64,000 bases of DNA from assembly GCA_018238155.1 (NCBI GenBank), contig JABCTZ010000003.1, positions 1-64,000 of the forward strand, read 5' to 3'. The notes under the pieces are model-generated. The model saw nothing but the letters and a program-made list of their open reading frames with translations. It searched no databases and had not been told where the DNA came from. This DNA comes from Candidatus Heimdallarchaeota archaeon (GTDB lineage: Archaea > Asgardarchaeota > Heimdallarchaeia > JABLTI01). Shown here piece by piece: positions 36,174-44,776 of this stretch. Within the stretch, counting starts at the first letter, position 1. The number at the start of each line of letters is the position of its first letter. The position numbers and the translations under genes were made by a program.

Positions 36174-39100
36174 GTGGTTTCTGTACTATGTAAGAGAAAA
36201 GCTTTGAAAGAGTTGATCTTCCAAATGACACACGAAAATACAGACGAAAGTTTCTATTTAGAATACAAACCAAAATACAAAGTATATCATGAATTAATGG
36301 CAAAGCGATTGACTAATGTGCTGTTGGTTTCAAGTATTTATGATAGTTTTATGTTAGAAGAGGATGGAAGACTCTCTGATCAAATATATGAAGAATTTCA
36401 GAATTTGAATCTACGAACATTGCCTAGAATTACTAGGGTTTCATCTGCAAGAGAAGCACTTGATTTACTACAAAAAAAGAAGTATGATCTCGTCATAACT
36501 ATGAGACGAGTAGGTGATATGGATGCTTTCTCATTTGGCAGTGCAGTTAAAAAAATCCGTGAAATTCCTGTAATATTATTACTAAATAGTGTTGTAGAAA
36601 TAAAGTACCTACCAGGTCCTGAAAATAGAGGTGGAGTTGATAGGACATTCGTTTGGAACGGTGACTCTAAAATATTTGTTGCAATCATTAAACATCTAGA
36701 AGATAAACTGAATGCTGATTATGACACTAAAACAGGTCAAGTAAGAGTATTCATTTTTGTAGATGACTCAGTCAGATTTTATTCATTATTGTTGCCCGAA
36801 TTGTATGCAGAGATAATGATGCAAACACATAGATTGATTTCTGAAGGGACAAATGACTTTCAAGATTTACTGAAAATGAAAGTAAGACCAAAAATCTTGT
36901 TGGCCGAAACTTACGAAGAAGCTATTGAATATTATAATAAATACAATAAATATGTTATGGGTATTATCTCAGATATTGAATTTACTAGAAAAGGCGAGTT
37001 AGATAAATCCGCCGGATTTTCTTTTACAGCTAAAATTCAAAAAGATTGGCCAAATATGCCTATAATTTTGCTCTCGAGTAAAGATTCTTACCGAAAGAAA
37101 GCTATGAAAAATAATTGTTATTTTATACACAAAAGATCACACGGGATGTTATGGGATATACGTAAATGGTTGTTAGATTACGTTGGATTTGGTGATTTTA
37201 TTTTCAAATTACCAAATGGAAAACAAATTGGAAAAGCTAGAGATGTAATAGATTTTCATAAAAAAATCGCTAAAGTTCCAATTGATTCATTAATTTATCA
37301 TGGCACAAATGATCACTTTTCAAATTGGTTAATAGCAAGAGGAGAATTCGAAATAGCTCAGATATTGAAACCTAGAAAAGTTTCTGAATTTTTCAGAGGT
37401 GAATTGAGAGATTTCCTTCGGAATACCATTAACGAAATTGTGCTTGAAAAAACTAGAGGAATAATTAATGATTTCTCTAGAAATAACTATCATCCAGAAA
37501 CATTGTTTCTAAGATTAAGACCAGGCTCATTGGGTGGAAAAGGAAGAGGAATTGCTTTCTTAATGTTTCTTTTGAATACCTTTCTCTCTCCAAAAGAGTT
37601 CGAAAAGGTTTCAATTGAAATACCAAAAACAATTGTAATTGGTACTGATGAATTTGATAAATTTATGGCGAATAACAATCTGTATGATTTTGCTCTATCG
37701 GAAGCATCGGATCAAATAATTAAAGATAAATTTGTTGCTGCAAAACTCTCTTCCAAATTAAAAGATGATTTAAAATTTCTATTGAAAAAATTAAAGGGAC
37801 CATTAGCAGTAAGATCTTCAAGTTTATTTGAAGATTCTGCATATCAACCTTTTGCCGGAATTTTCAAAACATACATGATACCAAATATAGGTCCAAATAA
37901 TGCTCGACGCTTAGAGCAGTTATTTACTGCAATAAAATTGGTTTATGCTTCTCCATTCCTAAAAATCGCTAAATCCTATGCTGATTCAATCGGACAAACA
38001 GTCGAAGAATCCAAAATGGCTGTTGTAATTCAAAACGTGGTAGGGCATGAGCACAATAATCGCTTCTATCCTGACTTTTCTGGAACTGCTACTTCGTACA
38101 ACTACTATCCTTTGGGAGATAATATGAAACCAGAAGACCGAATTGCTCATATCGCTTTAGGGTTAGGTAAAATTATTGTAGATGGCGGAGCAGTACTTCA
38201 TTTCTGTCCAAAATACCCAAAAACAAATTTCTATTCAACACCTGATATTTTACTAAATCAAAGCCAAAGAGAATTCTACGCTATTGATATGACTAAAGAA
38301 GAATTTGATTTTTCCACTGACGACCCATTTCTTATTCAGCTTGATTTTGATGCCGCAATTCAAGATAAAACCCTGACAAAGATTGCAGATACATATGATT
38401 TCAACAATAAAATGTTAAGATCAGGTTATTTTGGTGAAGGTTCTCCTGTAATTACTTTTAATAAGCAATTGAAATTAGAGACTTTACCTTTATCAGATAT
38501 CATTACTAGAATCCTTTCTCTTGGTGAACAAGCTATGGGTTGTTCAATAGAAGTTGAATTTGCGGGTAATTTCAGTCAAAAATCTGATGAAAAGGATAAG
38601 ATCTATTTATTACAGATTCGACCTTTCTTGCGCCAAGAAGCCCAACTATTAGAGGATTCAGAACCAGTTGAAATTGAACAAATTTTTGTTTATTCAAATC
38701 AAGTATCTGGTAATATGGTTCGAAAGGACATTCAAAATATCGTCTATGTTAAACAAGAATCTTTCAATAAAATGAATACACTAGACATTGTTCAAGAGTT
38801 AGATAAAATAAATGCAAATCTAGTAAAAAATAATATTCCATATATTCTCATAGGCTTCGGTAGGTGGGGGACCGCTGATAGATTTCTTGGTATTCCTGCT
38901 AAATGGAATAATCTAAGTGGTGCAAAAATAATCATAGAAGCAGAATTAGCGAATTTTCAAGTTGACTTTTCGCAAGGAAGTCATTTCTTCCAAAACATCA
39001 TAACTTCAAATATTGGTTATTTTCATCTGAAGCATAATTTGCAAGATCACAAAATCGATTGGTCTTGGTTAGAAAAACAAAAGGTTATTACTGAAACGAA

Positions 39101-39185
39101 ATATTTGAAACATGTTCAAGTAAAATCTCCTCTTATAATAAGGATAGATGCTCAAAAAAGAGAAGGTTATATTATAAAACCTTAA
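36174..39185 (+). CDS. REC-REC-PPDK_N fusion protein
   Basis: Two receiver-like domains (residues about 45-165 and 190-335) precede a PEP-synthase/PPDK N-terminal ATP-grasp domain. Its motifs are GGKGRGIAFL, LAVRSSSLFEDSAYQPFAG and YLLQIRPF. There is no swivelling phospho-His domain and no PEP-binding barrel. The first receiver lacks the acceptor Asp (DLVITMRRVGDMDAF), while the second keeps Asp, Ser and Lys (ISDIEF, LLSSK, IHKRS). It could be a signal-regulated ATP-dependent kinase of unknown target. Similar fusions are familiar from Bacteroidetes, suggesting transfer. The start is uncertain (GTG 36174 or ATG 36225). Confidence 0.75.
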   Translation: MVSVLCKRKALKELIFQMTHENTDESFYLEYKPKYKVYHELMAKRLTNVLLVSSIYDSFMLEEDGRLSDQIYEEFQNLNLRTLPRITRVSSAREALDLLQKKKYDLVITMRRVGDMDAFSFGSAVKKIREIPVILLLNSVVEIKYLPGPENRGGVDRTFVWNGDSKIFVAIIKHLEDKLNADYDTKTGQVRVFIFVDDSVRFYSLLLPELYAEIMMQTHRLISEGTNDFQDLLKMKVRPKILLAETYEEAIEYYNKYNKYVMGIISDIEFTRKGELDKSAGFSFTAKIQKDWPNMPIILLSSKDSYRKKAMKNNCYFIHKRSHGMLWDIRKWLLDYVGFGDFIFKLPNGKQIGKARDVIDFHKKIAKVPIDSLIYHGTNDHFSNWLIARGEFEIAQILKPRKVSEFFRGELRDFLRNTINEIVLEKTRGIINDFSRNNYHPETLFLRLRPGSLGGKGRGIAFLMFLLNTFLSPKEFEKVSIEIPKTIVIGTDEFDKFMANNNLYDFALSEASDQIIKDKFVAAKLSSKLKDDLKFLLKKLKGPLAVRSSSLFEDSAYQPFAGIFKTYMIPNIGPNNARRLEQLFTAIKLVYASPFLKIAKSYADSIGQTVEESKMAVVIQNVVGHEHNNRFYPDFSGTATSYNYYPLGDNMKPEDRIAHIALGLGKIIVDGGAVLHFCPKYPKTNFYSTPDILLNQSQREFYAIDMTKEEFDFSTDDPFLIQLDFDAAIQDKTLTKIADTYDFNNKMLRSGYFGEGSPVITFNKQLKLETLPLSDIITRILSLGEQAMGCSIEVEFAGNFSQKSDEKDKIYLLQIRPFLRQEAQLLEDSEPVEIEQIFVYSNQVSGNMVRKDIQNIVYVKQESFNKMNTLDIVQELDKINANLVKNNIPYILIGFGRWGTADRFLGIPAKWNNLSGAKIIIEAELANFQVDFSQGSHFFQNIITSNIGYFHLKHNLQDHKIDWSWLEKQKVITETKYLKHVQVKSPLIIRIDAQKREGYIIKP

Positions 39186-39244
39186 ATTAAGTTAGTAAGT
39201 TAGAATAGTAATTTGTGGAAAAACTTCGCGGAGCCATAATCAAA

Positions 39245-40015
39245 ATGCAATTATTTCCCTTAAGCACACCTTTGATAACAACTGATGATACTCTCTATGC
39301 TGTAATATTAAACGCTTTAAAATCCGCAAAGGTTACTTTGCAAGATGGTGATGTTTTAACAATTGCGAGTAAAATAGTTAGTGTCACAAGAGGATTGATT
39401 GTTCATAGTGCTGATATCGAGATTTCTGAAGAAGCTAAAAAGTATTCTGAAATAACTAAACTTTCACCTGAATTTATGGAAGTATCAATTAGGGAATCAG
39501 ATGAGATTTTAGGTGCTTGTTGGGGTGCTCTTTTAACGAAACGTCAAAACAATTTGATGCCAAATGCCGGTGCAGACCAAAGCAATGCTCCGGATGACAT
39601 TATCATTATTCTTCCCAAAGACCCATCAAAAATTGCTCGAGATATTCAAAAATTCCTTGAAGGAGAATTCAATTGTAAATTAGGCATTATTATAGGCGAT
39701 AGTCGTGTTCAACCATTACGACGAGGAACAAGTGGTATAGCTTTAGGTGTTGCCGGTTTTGTGCCAGTTATTGATGACCGTGGTAGACGAGACTTGTATG
39801 GTCGAGAAATGAAAATGACTAGAAGAGCGATTGCAGATAATCTAATGTCTGCTGCAGAAATTCTTTCAGGGGAAGTAGATGAAAAAGTACCTTTGGTTTT
39901 GATACGTGGTGCTCCTATAATTCTTACAGATGAAGATTTAACGGAAACAATGTCAATTCCGCCGAATGAATGTATGTATTTCAGTACATTTCTGAAACGC
40001 AATAAAGAAGAGTAG
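39245..40015 (+). CDS. cofE: Coenzyme F420:L-glutamate ligase
   Basis: CofE adds glutamates to F420-0 with GTP. Family motifs: GDVLTIASKIVSVTRG, LGACWGALLTK, NAGADQSN, IIGDSRVQPLRRGTSGIALG and VIDDRGRRDLYGR in part. I choose ATG 39245, which gives the usual MxLFPLSTPL start; a GTG at 39215 would add ten residues. It is in one line with the PPDK-like gene before and the DNA glycosylase after it, with no functional link evident. Confidence 0.9.
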   Translation: MQLFPLSTPLITTDDTLYAVILNALKSAKVTLQDGDVLTIASKIVSVTRGLIVHSADIEISEEAKKYSEITKLSPEFMEVSIRESDEILGACWGALLTKRQNNLMPNAGADQSNAPDDIIIILPKDPSKIARDIQKFLEGEFNCKLGIIIGDSRVQPLRRGTSGIALGVAGFVPVIDDRGRRDLYGREMKMTRRAIADNLMSAAEILSGEVDEKVPLVLIRGAPIILTDEDLTETMSIPPNECMYFSTFLKRNKEE

Positions 40016-40040
40016 TGCTCGTATCAGTTAGGTGATTTGC

Positions 40041-40700
40041 TTGACAACAAAAATATCTGTTTTCATTAGTAGAATCAACACTCATTACGGTGAACAGAAA
40101 TGGACTCGTTGGCGCGAACCGGTAGGAGAGCTAGTTCGAACCATTCTCTCTCAAAACACTACTGATAAAAATAGCTTAAAAGCATACGCAAATCTAATAA
40201 AAAAATACCCTACATGGGAAGATCTAATTCTTGCTGAAGAAAAAGAAATTGCTGAAATAATTAGAAGTGGTGGATTAGCAAATATTAAAGCTAAAAAAAT
40301 AAAAAAAGCACTCATTGAAATAAAACAGCAGAGAGGTACAATCGACTTAGAATTCCTTGCTAATTTTGATGTTCAAAAAGCAGAAGAATACCTTGTTTCA
40401 TTTGATGGTGTTGGACCAAAAACAGCTGCTTGTGTGCTAATCTTTTCATTCAATTTTCCAATCATGCCTGTAGATACTCATGTTCATAGAGTCTGCAATC
40501 GTTTGGGTATGGTTTCAACTAAAAGCAGGGAGAAAACTCAAGAGTTGATGAAATCTCTTATTCCTTCTGAAGAAATGTACAATTTCCATTTGAATATCAT
40601 AGAACACGGCAGAAAGGTCTGCAAAGCTGGAAAACCAAGATGCTCTGAGTGTTTTTTAAATGATCTCTGTGCCTTTTATACCGTTACCACGGGAAAATAA
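40041..40700 (+). CDS. nth: Endonuclease III-type DNA glycosylase
   Basis: The helix-hairpin-helix reads FDGVGPKTAACVL with the catalytic Lys, followed by VDTHVHRVCNRLG with the catalytic Asp. The C-terminus holds CKAGKPRCSECFLNDLC, the C-x6-C-x2-C-x5-C [4Fe-4S] loop. It should remove oxidised pyrimidines and nick the strand. TTG 40041 is preferred since GGTGAT lies just upstream; GTG 40032 is in frame. Confidence 0.9.
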   Translation: MTTKISVFISRINTHYGEQKWTRWREPVGELVRTILSQNTTDKNSLKAYANLIKKYPTWEDLILAEEKEIAEIIRSGGLANIKAKKIKKALIEIKQQRGTIDLEFLANFDVQKAEEYLVSFDGVGPKTAACVLIFSFNFPIMPVDTHVHRVCNRLGMVSTKSREKTQELMKSLIPSEEMYNFHLNIIEHGRKVCKAGKPRCSECFLNDLCAFYTVTTGK

Positions 40701-40788
40701 TTCTTAATCTTTAATAAAAGAATAAACCTAATCATTTTAAGAGTGTAATACGATATATTCTCTAAGAAATATCGAAAGCATAACTTGC

Positions 40789-41283
40789 TTGGATGGATGG
40801 CAATTGATTCAGGAAACAAACAACTTACTGGTTCAGGAAATTACTGCTCAGAATGTTTTAAATTGGTTGTTACCTGCTATCGGCACTGTTGCTGCCATTG
40901 CTTTATTGGTTTATTTATGGCGTTATATGCGGAAAGAAAATCATGCGGGAAGAATTTCGGATTTCAATGAAAAAGCATTTAAAAAACTAATCAAGGAAGG
41001 AGAACAACCTGGATTTTGTGAAGATTGTAAAATTCCTATGAGAGTGGAAATCCATTATAAAGACTTTATGAAAGACACAGGTGATTTTTTGGTGAACCGA
41101 GAAACAGCTATTCATACTTTGAAATCTTTTGTTGACTGTTCACGCATGTCTCAAGAGGATATGGATTCAATATTACTTTTCTTTGATTCTCATCCTAAGC
41201 TTGAGCAACAGCTATTCAAGCGATATAAATGTCCAAATTGCAACAAATTGACCGTTTTACCATATCTTCAATCATCAGATTAA
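40789..41283 (+). CDS. Single-helix membrane protein with zinc-binding domain
   Basis: A membrane helix (LLPAIGTVAAIALLVYLWRYM, part shown as LPAIGTVAAIALLVYLW; residues 27-46) is followed by a cytosolic domain with FCEDCKIPMRVEIHY and YKCPNCNKLTVLPY, two C-x2-C pairs about 80 residues apart that could form a zinc ribbon. The start is a TTG with weak ribosome site. The family is not recognised. Confidence 0.55.
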   Translation: MDGWQLIQETNNLLVQEITAQNVLNWLLPAIGTVAAIALLVYLWRYMRKENHAGRISDFNEKAFKKLIKEGEQPGFCEDCKIPMRVEIHYKDFMKDTGDFLVNRETAIHTLKSFVDCSRMSQEDMDSILLFFDSHPKLEQQLFKRYKCPNCNKLTVLPYLQSSD

Positions 41284-41371
41284 ATCGTTTTTAAATGTTT
41301 AAATTGCAATGAACCGTAACAATTTTATTTGATTACACTTTGATTTCAATATCAAATCAGGAGTAGTCTTA

Positions 41372-42358
41372 ATGGAATTACTAGCAATTTTCTTTATTCT
41401 TATTCCTATTGCCCTCGCAATAGGTATTTTAGCAGCACTCATTGGTATTGGCGGTGGAGTGTTAATGGTTCCAATCCTCGCTTATGTTGTTTTTGAAGTA
41501 ATGGTTATTGGTACCGCAGAAATTATCTCAGACCCAAATTTAATTATGAAATATGCGACAACGATTTCAAGTTCGGTGATTATATTTACCGGATTATCAA
41601 GTACTGTTGCGTTCAGTATACAGAAACGAGTTGATTTTGTTGTGGGTGGATTATCTGCAGTATTTGCTGTTGGTGGAGCAATACTGGGAAAATGGACACA
41701 AACACAATTTGATAATACTGTTTTATCTATTATTTTTGCCGTGTTGTTGATAGCAACTTCTATTAGAATGTTTTACAAAGTGCTGACACATTATTTACAG
41801 AATAAAAAACAATCTGCTGATACTCTTGAAGAAGAAGAAGAAGAAGATTGCGAACCAGTTTCTTTCCAAGAAATTGCAACACCCTCTGATCTTCGTCAAG
41901 AAACTTCAATATGGATGAAACTAACTCGTAACAGAGTTCTTGAAGATAATTGTAATGAAACTTGGAATTATGATGCTAAATTATATCTGACTCCATTAGC
42001 ATTCGCCGGTGGATTTGTTGCTGGAATTGCCGGGTTGGGTGGGGGCATTGTCATGGTGCCTATACTCCATATAGCTATTGGTTTACCGATGCATTTTGCA
42101 GCAGCAACATCTGCATTTGTAATGATTTTTTCATCGATTTCAGCTGTCTCTACAGCAGCAATTAAACAAGTGGTAAATATGAATATTATTTGGTGGCCAT
42201 ATGTTGCTGGGCTAGTTGTTGGCATAATCATTGGCACTCAAATTGGAGCATTATTTGCAAAACGGATGAAGTCTCAACCATTAAAAATTATTTTTGCTAC
42301 TGCAATGTTAACTGTTGGAATTTGGTCTATTATTAAAGCAGCATTATTAATTGCTTGA
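41372..42358 (+). CDS. TauE/SafE family transporter
   Basis: About eight membrane helices are present in two halves. Each half begins with a Gly-rich helix: LAALIGIGGGVLMVPIL and AGIAGLGGGIVMVPILH, the repeated signature of sulfite exporter TauE/SafE proteins. The halves are joined by an acidic cytosolic loop (TLEEEEEEDCEP). These proteins export sulfite, sulfoacetate or other anions; the substrate here is not known. Confidence 0.85.
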   Translation: MELLAIFFILIPIALAIGILAALIGIGGGVLMVPILAYVVFEVMVIGTAEIISDPNLIMKYATTISSSVIIFTGLSSTVAFSIQKRVDFVVGGLSAVFAVGGAILGKWTQTQFDNTVLSIIFAVLLIATSIRMFYKVLTHYLQNKKQSADTLEEEEEEDCEPVSFQEIATPSDLRQETSIWMKLTRNRVLEDNCNETWNYDAKLYLTPLAFAGGFVAGIAGLGGGIVMVPILHIAIGLPMHFAAATSAFVMIFSSISAVSTAAIKQVVNMNIIWWPYVAGLVVGIIIGTQIGALFAKRMKSQPLKIIFATAMLTVGIWSIIKAALLIA

Positions 42359-42491
42359 TAGGGGAATTAAATTTTTATTCTTCTATTTTTCTTTTTCTTT
42401 CAAAAACATCTCAAATGGAAAACATTATTAGTACCTATTCTATTCCGTAGATGTAAGTTCGTCCCCTCATAGAACTTACAATTAGGATGGT

Positions 42492-42923
42492 ATGGAAATG
42501 ACTGAAGTAACTGATTTACACGTACTAGCAAAGATGTCAAATGGAACCCCAAATGAGGATGATGCATTTATACTTAGAGATTCAGGTAATGGTGAAACAA
42601 AAATCAAAATTCACAGCTTACATGAACTCGTTGATGTATTATCTGCCATTCCAACTGCTGAAATTTTTCCTGCCCTATGTAGAATAGATAACGGGGATTT
42701 TGAATGTGATATTGCTTTATGGATCCATTATGTTCTCGGTGATGCTGTTTTATCAGCAAAAATTCTAAACCTAGTTAGTGAATATCACAGTAATCCTGAA
42801 AGGTTGAGACTTGAGACATTCAATTTGTGTTTTAATAGGTATCTCAATTTTCAAGAAATAACACTATATTCTGATGACCTAATTCACCTCAATGATGAGA
42901 AAGTTCCTCCTACAGACATCTAA
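42492..42923 (+). CDS. DUF5752-like protein
   Basis: The 143-residue protein has SLHELVDVLSAIPTAEIFPA, then DFECDIALWIHYVLGDAVLS, as in the DUF5752 family, where a short helix-rich region ends with D-x-x-x-W-I and V-L-x-D. Function unknown. It is monocistronic. Confidence 0.55.
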   Translation: MEMTEVTDLHVLAKMSNGTPNEDDAFILRDSGNGETKIKIHSLHELVDVLSAIPTAEIFPALCRIDNGDFECDIALWIHYVLGDAVLSAKILNLVSEYHSNPERLRLETFNLCFNRYLNFQEITLYSDDLIHLNDEKVPPTDI

Positions 42924-43097
42924 TTTAGTAATAAACCTCTCGTTTTCCAGTTAAGCCTTCAAATAATCTTTTTTGATAGTAAAGTTTCAAAAAGAAAGTG
43001 TAGAAGCAGTTCTTCCTTGTTTTATTAACCGCTTTCTTTAATATTACCTGAAATCAAAGGTATAATTAGACTAATTTTAATTGGAGGAAAAAAACAA

Positions 43098-44096
43098 ATG
43101 AAATATCGTAGTGTAGGAAAAAGTGGTTTAAAAATAAGTGAAATTTCATTAGGTTCATGGTTGACTTATGGTGGAACCGTTGAAAATGAAATAGCAAAAA
43201 AATGTATGGCTGTAGCGATTGAACAAGGAGTTAATTTTATTGATTCAGCAGAAATCTATGCAAAAGGAGATGCTGAAAAAGTTATTGCTGAATTCTTAGC
43301 TGAAGGGACAGTGGATCGTAAAGATCTAGTTATTTCTAGCAAAGTTTTCTGGCCAATGAGTGAAGATATGAATCGGTGGGGTTTAGGTAGAAAGAATATT
43401 AAGAATGCTATTGAAGGAACACTCGAGCGATTGAATCTCGATTATATTGATATCTATTATATGCATCGATATGATTACATGACCCCTGTCAAAGAAACAA
43501 TCGAAGTTCTCGATGATCTTGTTCGAGATGGGAAAATTCACTATTGGGGAACTTCTGTTTGGACTGCAGCACAATTAGAACGAGCTAATGCTGTTGCTAA
43601 AGAATTGAAAGCTCACAAACCCATTGTTGAGCAACCAATGTATAATATGTTTAGCAGGCACATAGAATTAGAGATTATGTCCGTAGCAAAAACTCATGGT
43701 ATGGGTTTTACTGTCTGGTCTCCATTGGGTCAGGGTTTATTGACTGGAAAATACAATGATGGTATTCCCGAAGGAAGCAGAGGTAGTAGATCAGAATCAA
43801 TTAAAAAATATCTCACTGATGAAAATTTGTTGAAAATCAAAAAACTTGGCGAGATAGCTAAAACACTTGACATTACAATGGGTCAGTTAGCTTTAGCTTG
43901 GATTCTAAGACGACCTGAAATTTCTGCTGCAATAATTGGTGCATCAAAACCAGAGCATGTTATTGAAAATGTTAAAGCTTCTGATGTTACTTTAACTAAA
44001 GATATTTTAGAACAAATTGAAGAGATATTGGTTAATGAACCTGAATGGCCTCTTACTTATAAACCAAATAAATACTTTTTAGACAAGATGAGATAA
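43098..44096 (+). CDS. Aldo/keto reductase, Kv-beta type
   Basis: The 332-residue barrel has the tetrad residues in FIDSAEIYAKGDAEK (Asp, Tyr), ISSKVFWPMSE (Lys) and YYMHRYD (His). The order and length match the Kv-channel beta subunit-like reductases that use NADPH to reduce aldehydes and ketones. GGAGG lies 10 bases before the ATG. A transcription signal for the PadR operon downstream lies between, so they are probably independent. Confidence 0.9.
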   Translation: MKYRSVGKSGLKISEISLGSWLTYGGTVENEIAKKCMAVAIEQGVNFIDSAEIYAKGDAEKVIAEFLAEGTVDRKDLVISSKVFWPMSEDMNRWGLGRKNIKNAIEGTLERLNLDYIDIYYMHRYDYMTPVKETIEVLDDLVRDGKIHYWGTSVWTAAQLERANAVAKELKAHKPIVEQPMYNMFSRHIELEIMSVAKTHGMGFTVWSPLGQGLLTGKYNDGIPEGSRGSRSESIKKYLTDENLLKIKKLGEIAKTLDITMGQLALAWILRRPEISAAIIGASKPEHVIENVKASDVTLTKDILEQIEEILVNEPEWPLTYKPNKYFLDKMR

Positions 44097-44203
44097 GAAA
44101 CCCTCTTATCTTCCTCTTTCTTCACACACTAAAACATTGTAGAATAATTGAATTTATTTAGCATATAACAATTCTTTTATATGACATATATTTCACATCA
44201 TTT

Positions 44204-44749
44204 ATGATTCCAATTTTTTCACTAACCAAAATACTCGATTCTCTAGTTCTTATGCAAATAGTACTAGAGGGATCTATGCATGGGTATGCTTTGACTTCTT
44301 CTATAGAGGAAAAATTTGGTTGGAAACCAAGTCAAACAGCGGTCTATAATACACTTCGCTCTCTGGAGAACGAAAACATGGTTTCTGTTGAAGAAAGAAT
44401 CGAAAAAGGACGTGCTCAGAAAGTTTATTCAATAACAGAACGGGGACGACAATCCTTCGAAGAGACTCGAAAGGAAATGAAAAAACATGTAATGAAGAAT
44501 TTTTCACAATTCCTTTCATTTGCTCAGCTGGTGAGTGAAATAGAGAATTTGGAGGAATCAGAAATTTTTCAAAAGAGAATTTACGATATATCAGAAAATT
44601 TGAGGAGCATTTATCTTCTGATATTTCTGCTAACAAAAGAAGCTCCTGTGGAAGCTCAGATATTTATTGAGGATACTCTTACTTCCCTCAAAAATCTAGC
44701 TGAAAAATTAGATATTAAATTCCAAGAAGAGGAAAATACTGTTGAATGA
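44204..44749 (+). CDS. PadR family transcription regulator
   Basis: The winged helix is clear: MHGYALTSSIEEKFGW, SQTAVYNTLRSLENENMVSV and KVYSITERGRQSFEETR, followed by a helical dimerisation tail. PadR proteins often repress a multidrug exporter next door. Here two ABC exporter genes follow at 27 bases and with a 4-base overlap, so it is a likely regulator of that operon. Confidence 0.9.
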   Translation: MIPIFSLTKILDSLVLMQIVLEGSMHGYALTSSIEEKFGWKPSQTAVYNTLRSLENENMVSVEERIEKGRAQKVYSITERGRQSFEETRKEMKKHVMKNFSQFLSFAQLVSEIENLEESEIFQKRIYDISENLRSIYLLIFLLTKEAPVEAQIFIEDTLTSLKNLAEKLDIKFQEEENTVE

Positions 44750-44776
44750 ATATAATAAAATTGGAGTAAAAAATCT

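Noticed and set aside
40785..40970. 61-residue Cys-rich plus-strand frame
   Set aside because: Overlaps the membrane/zinc protein in another frame and lacks its own ribosome site.
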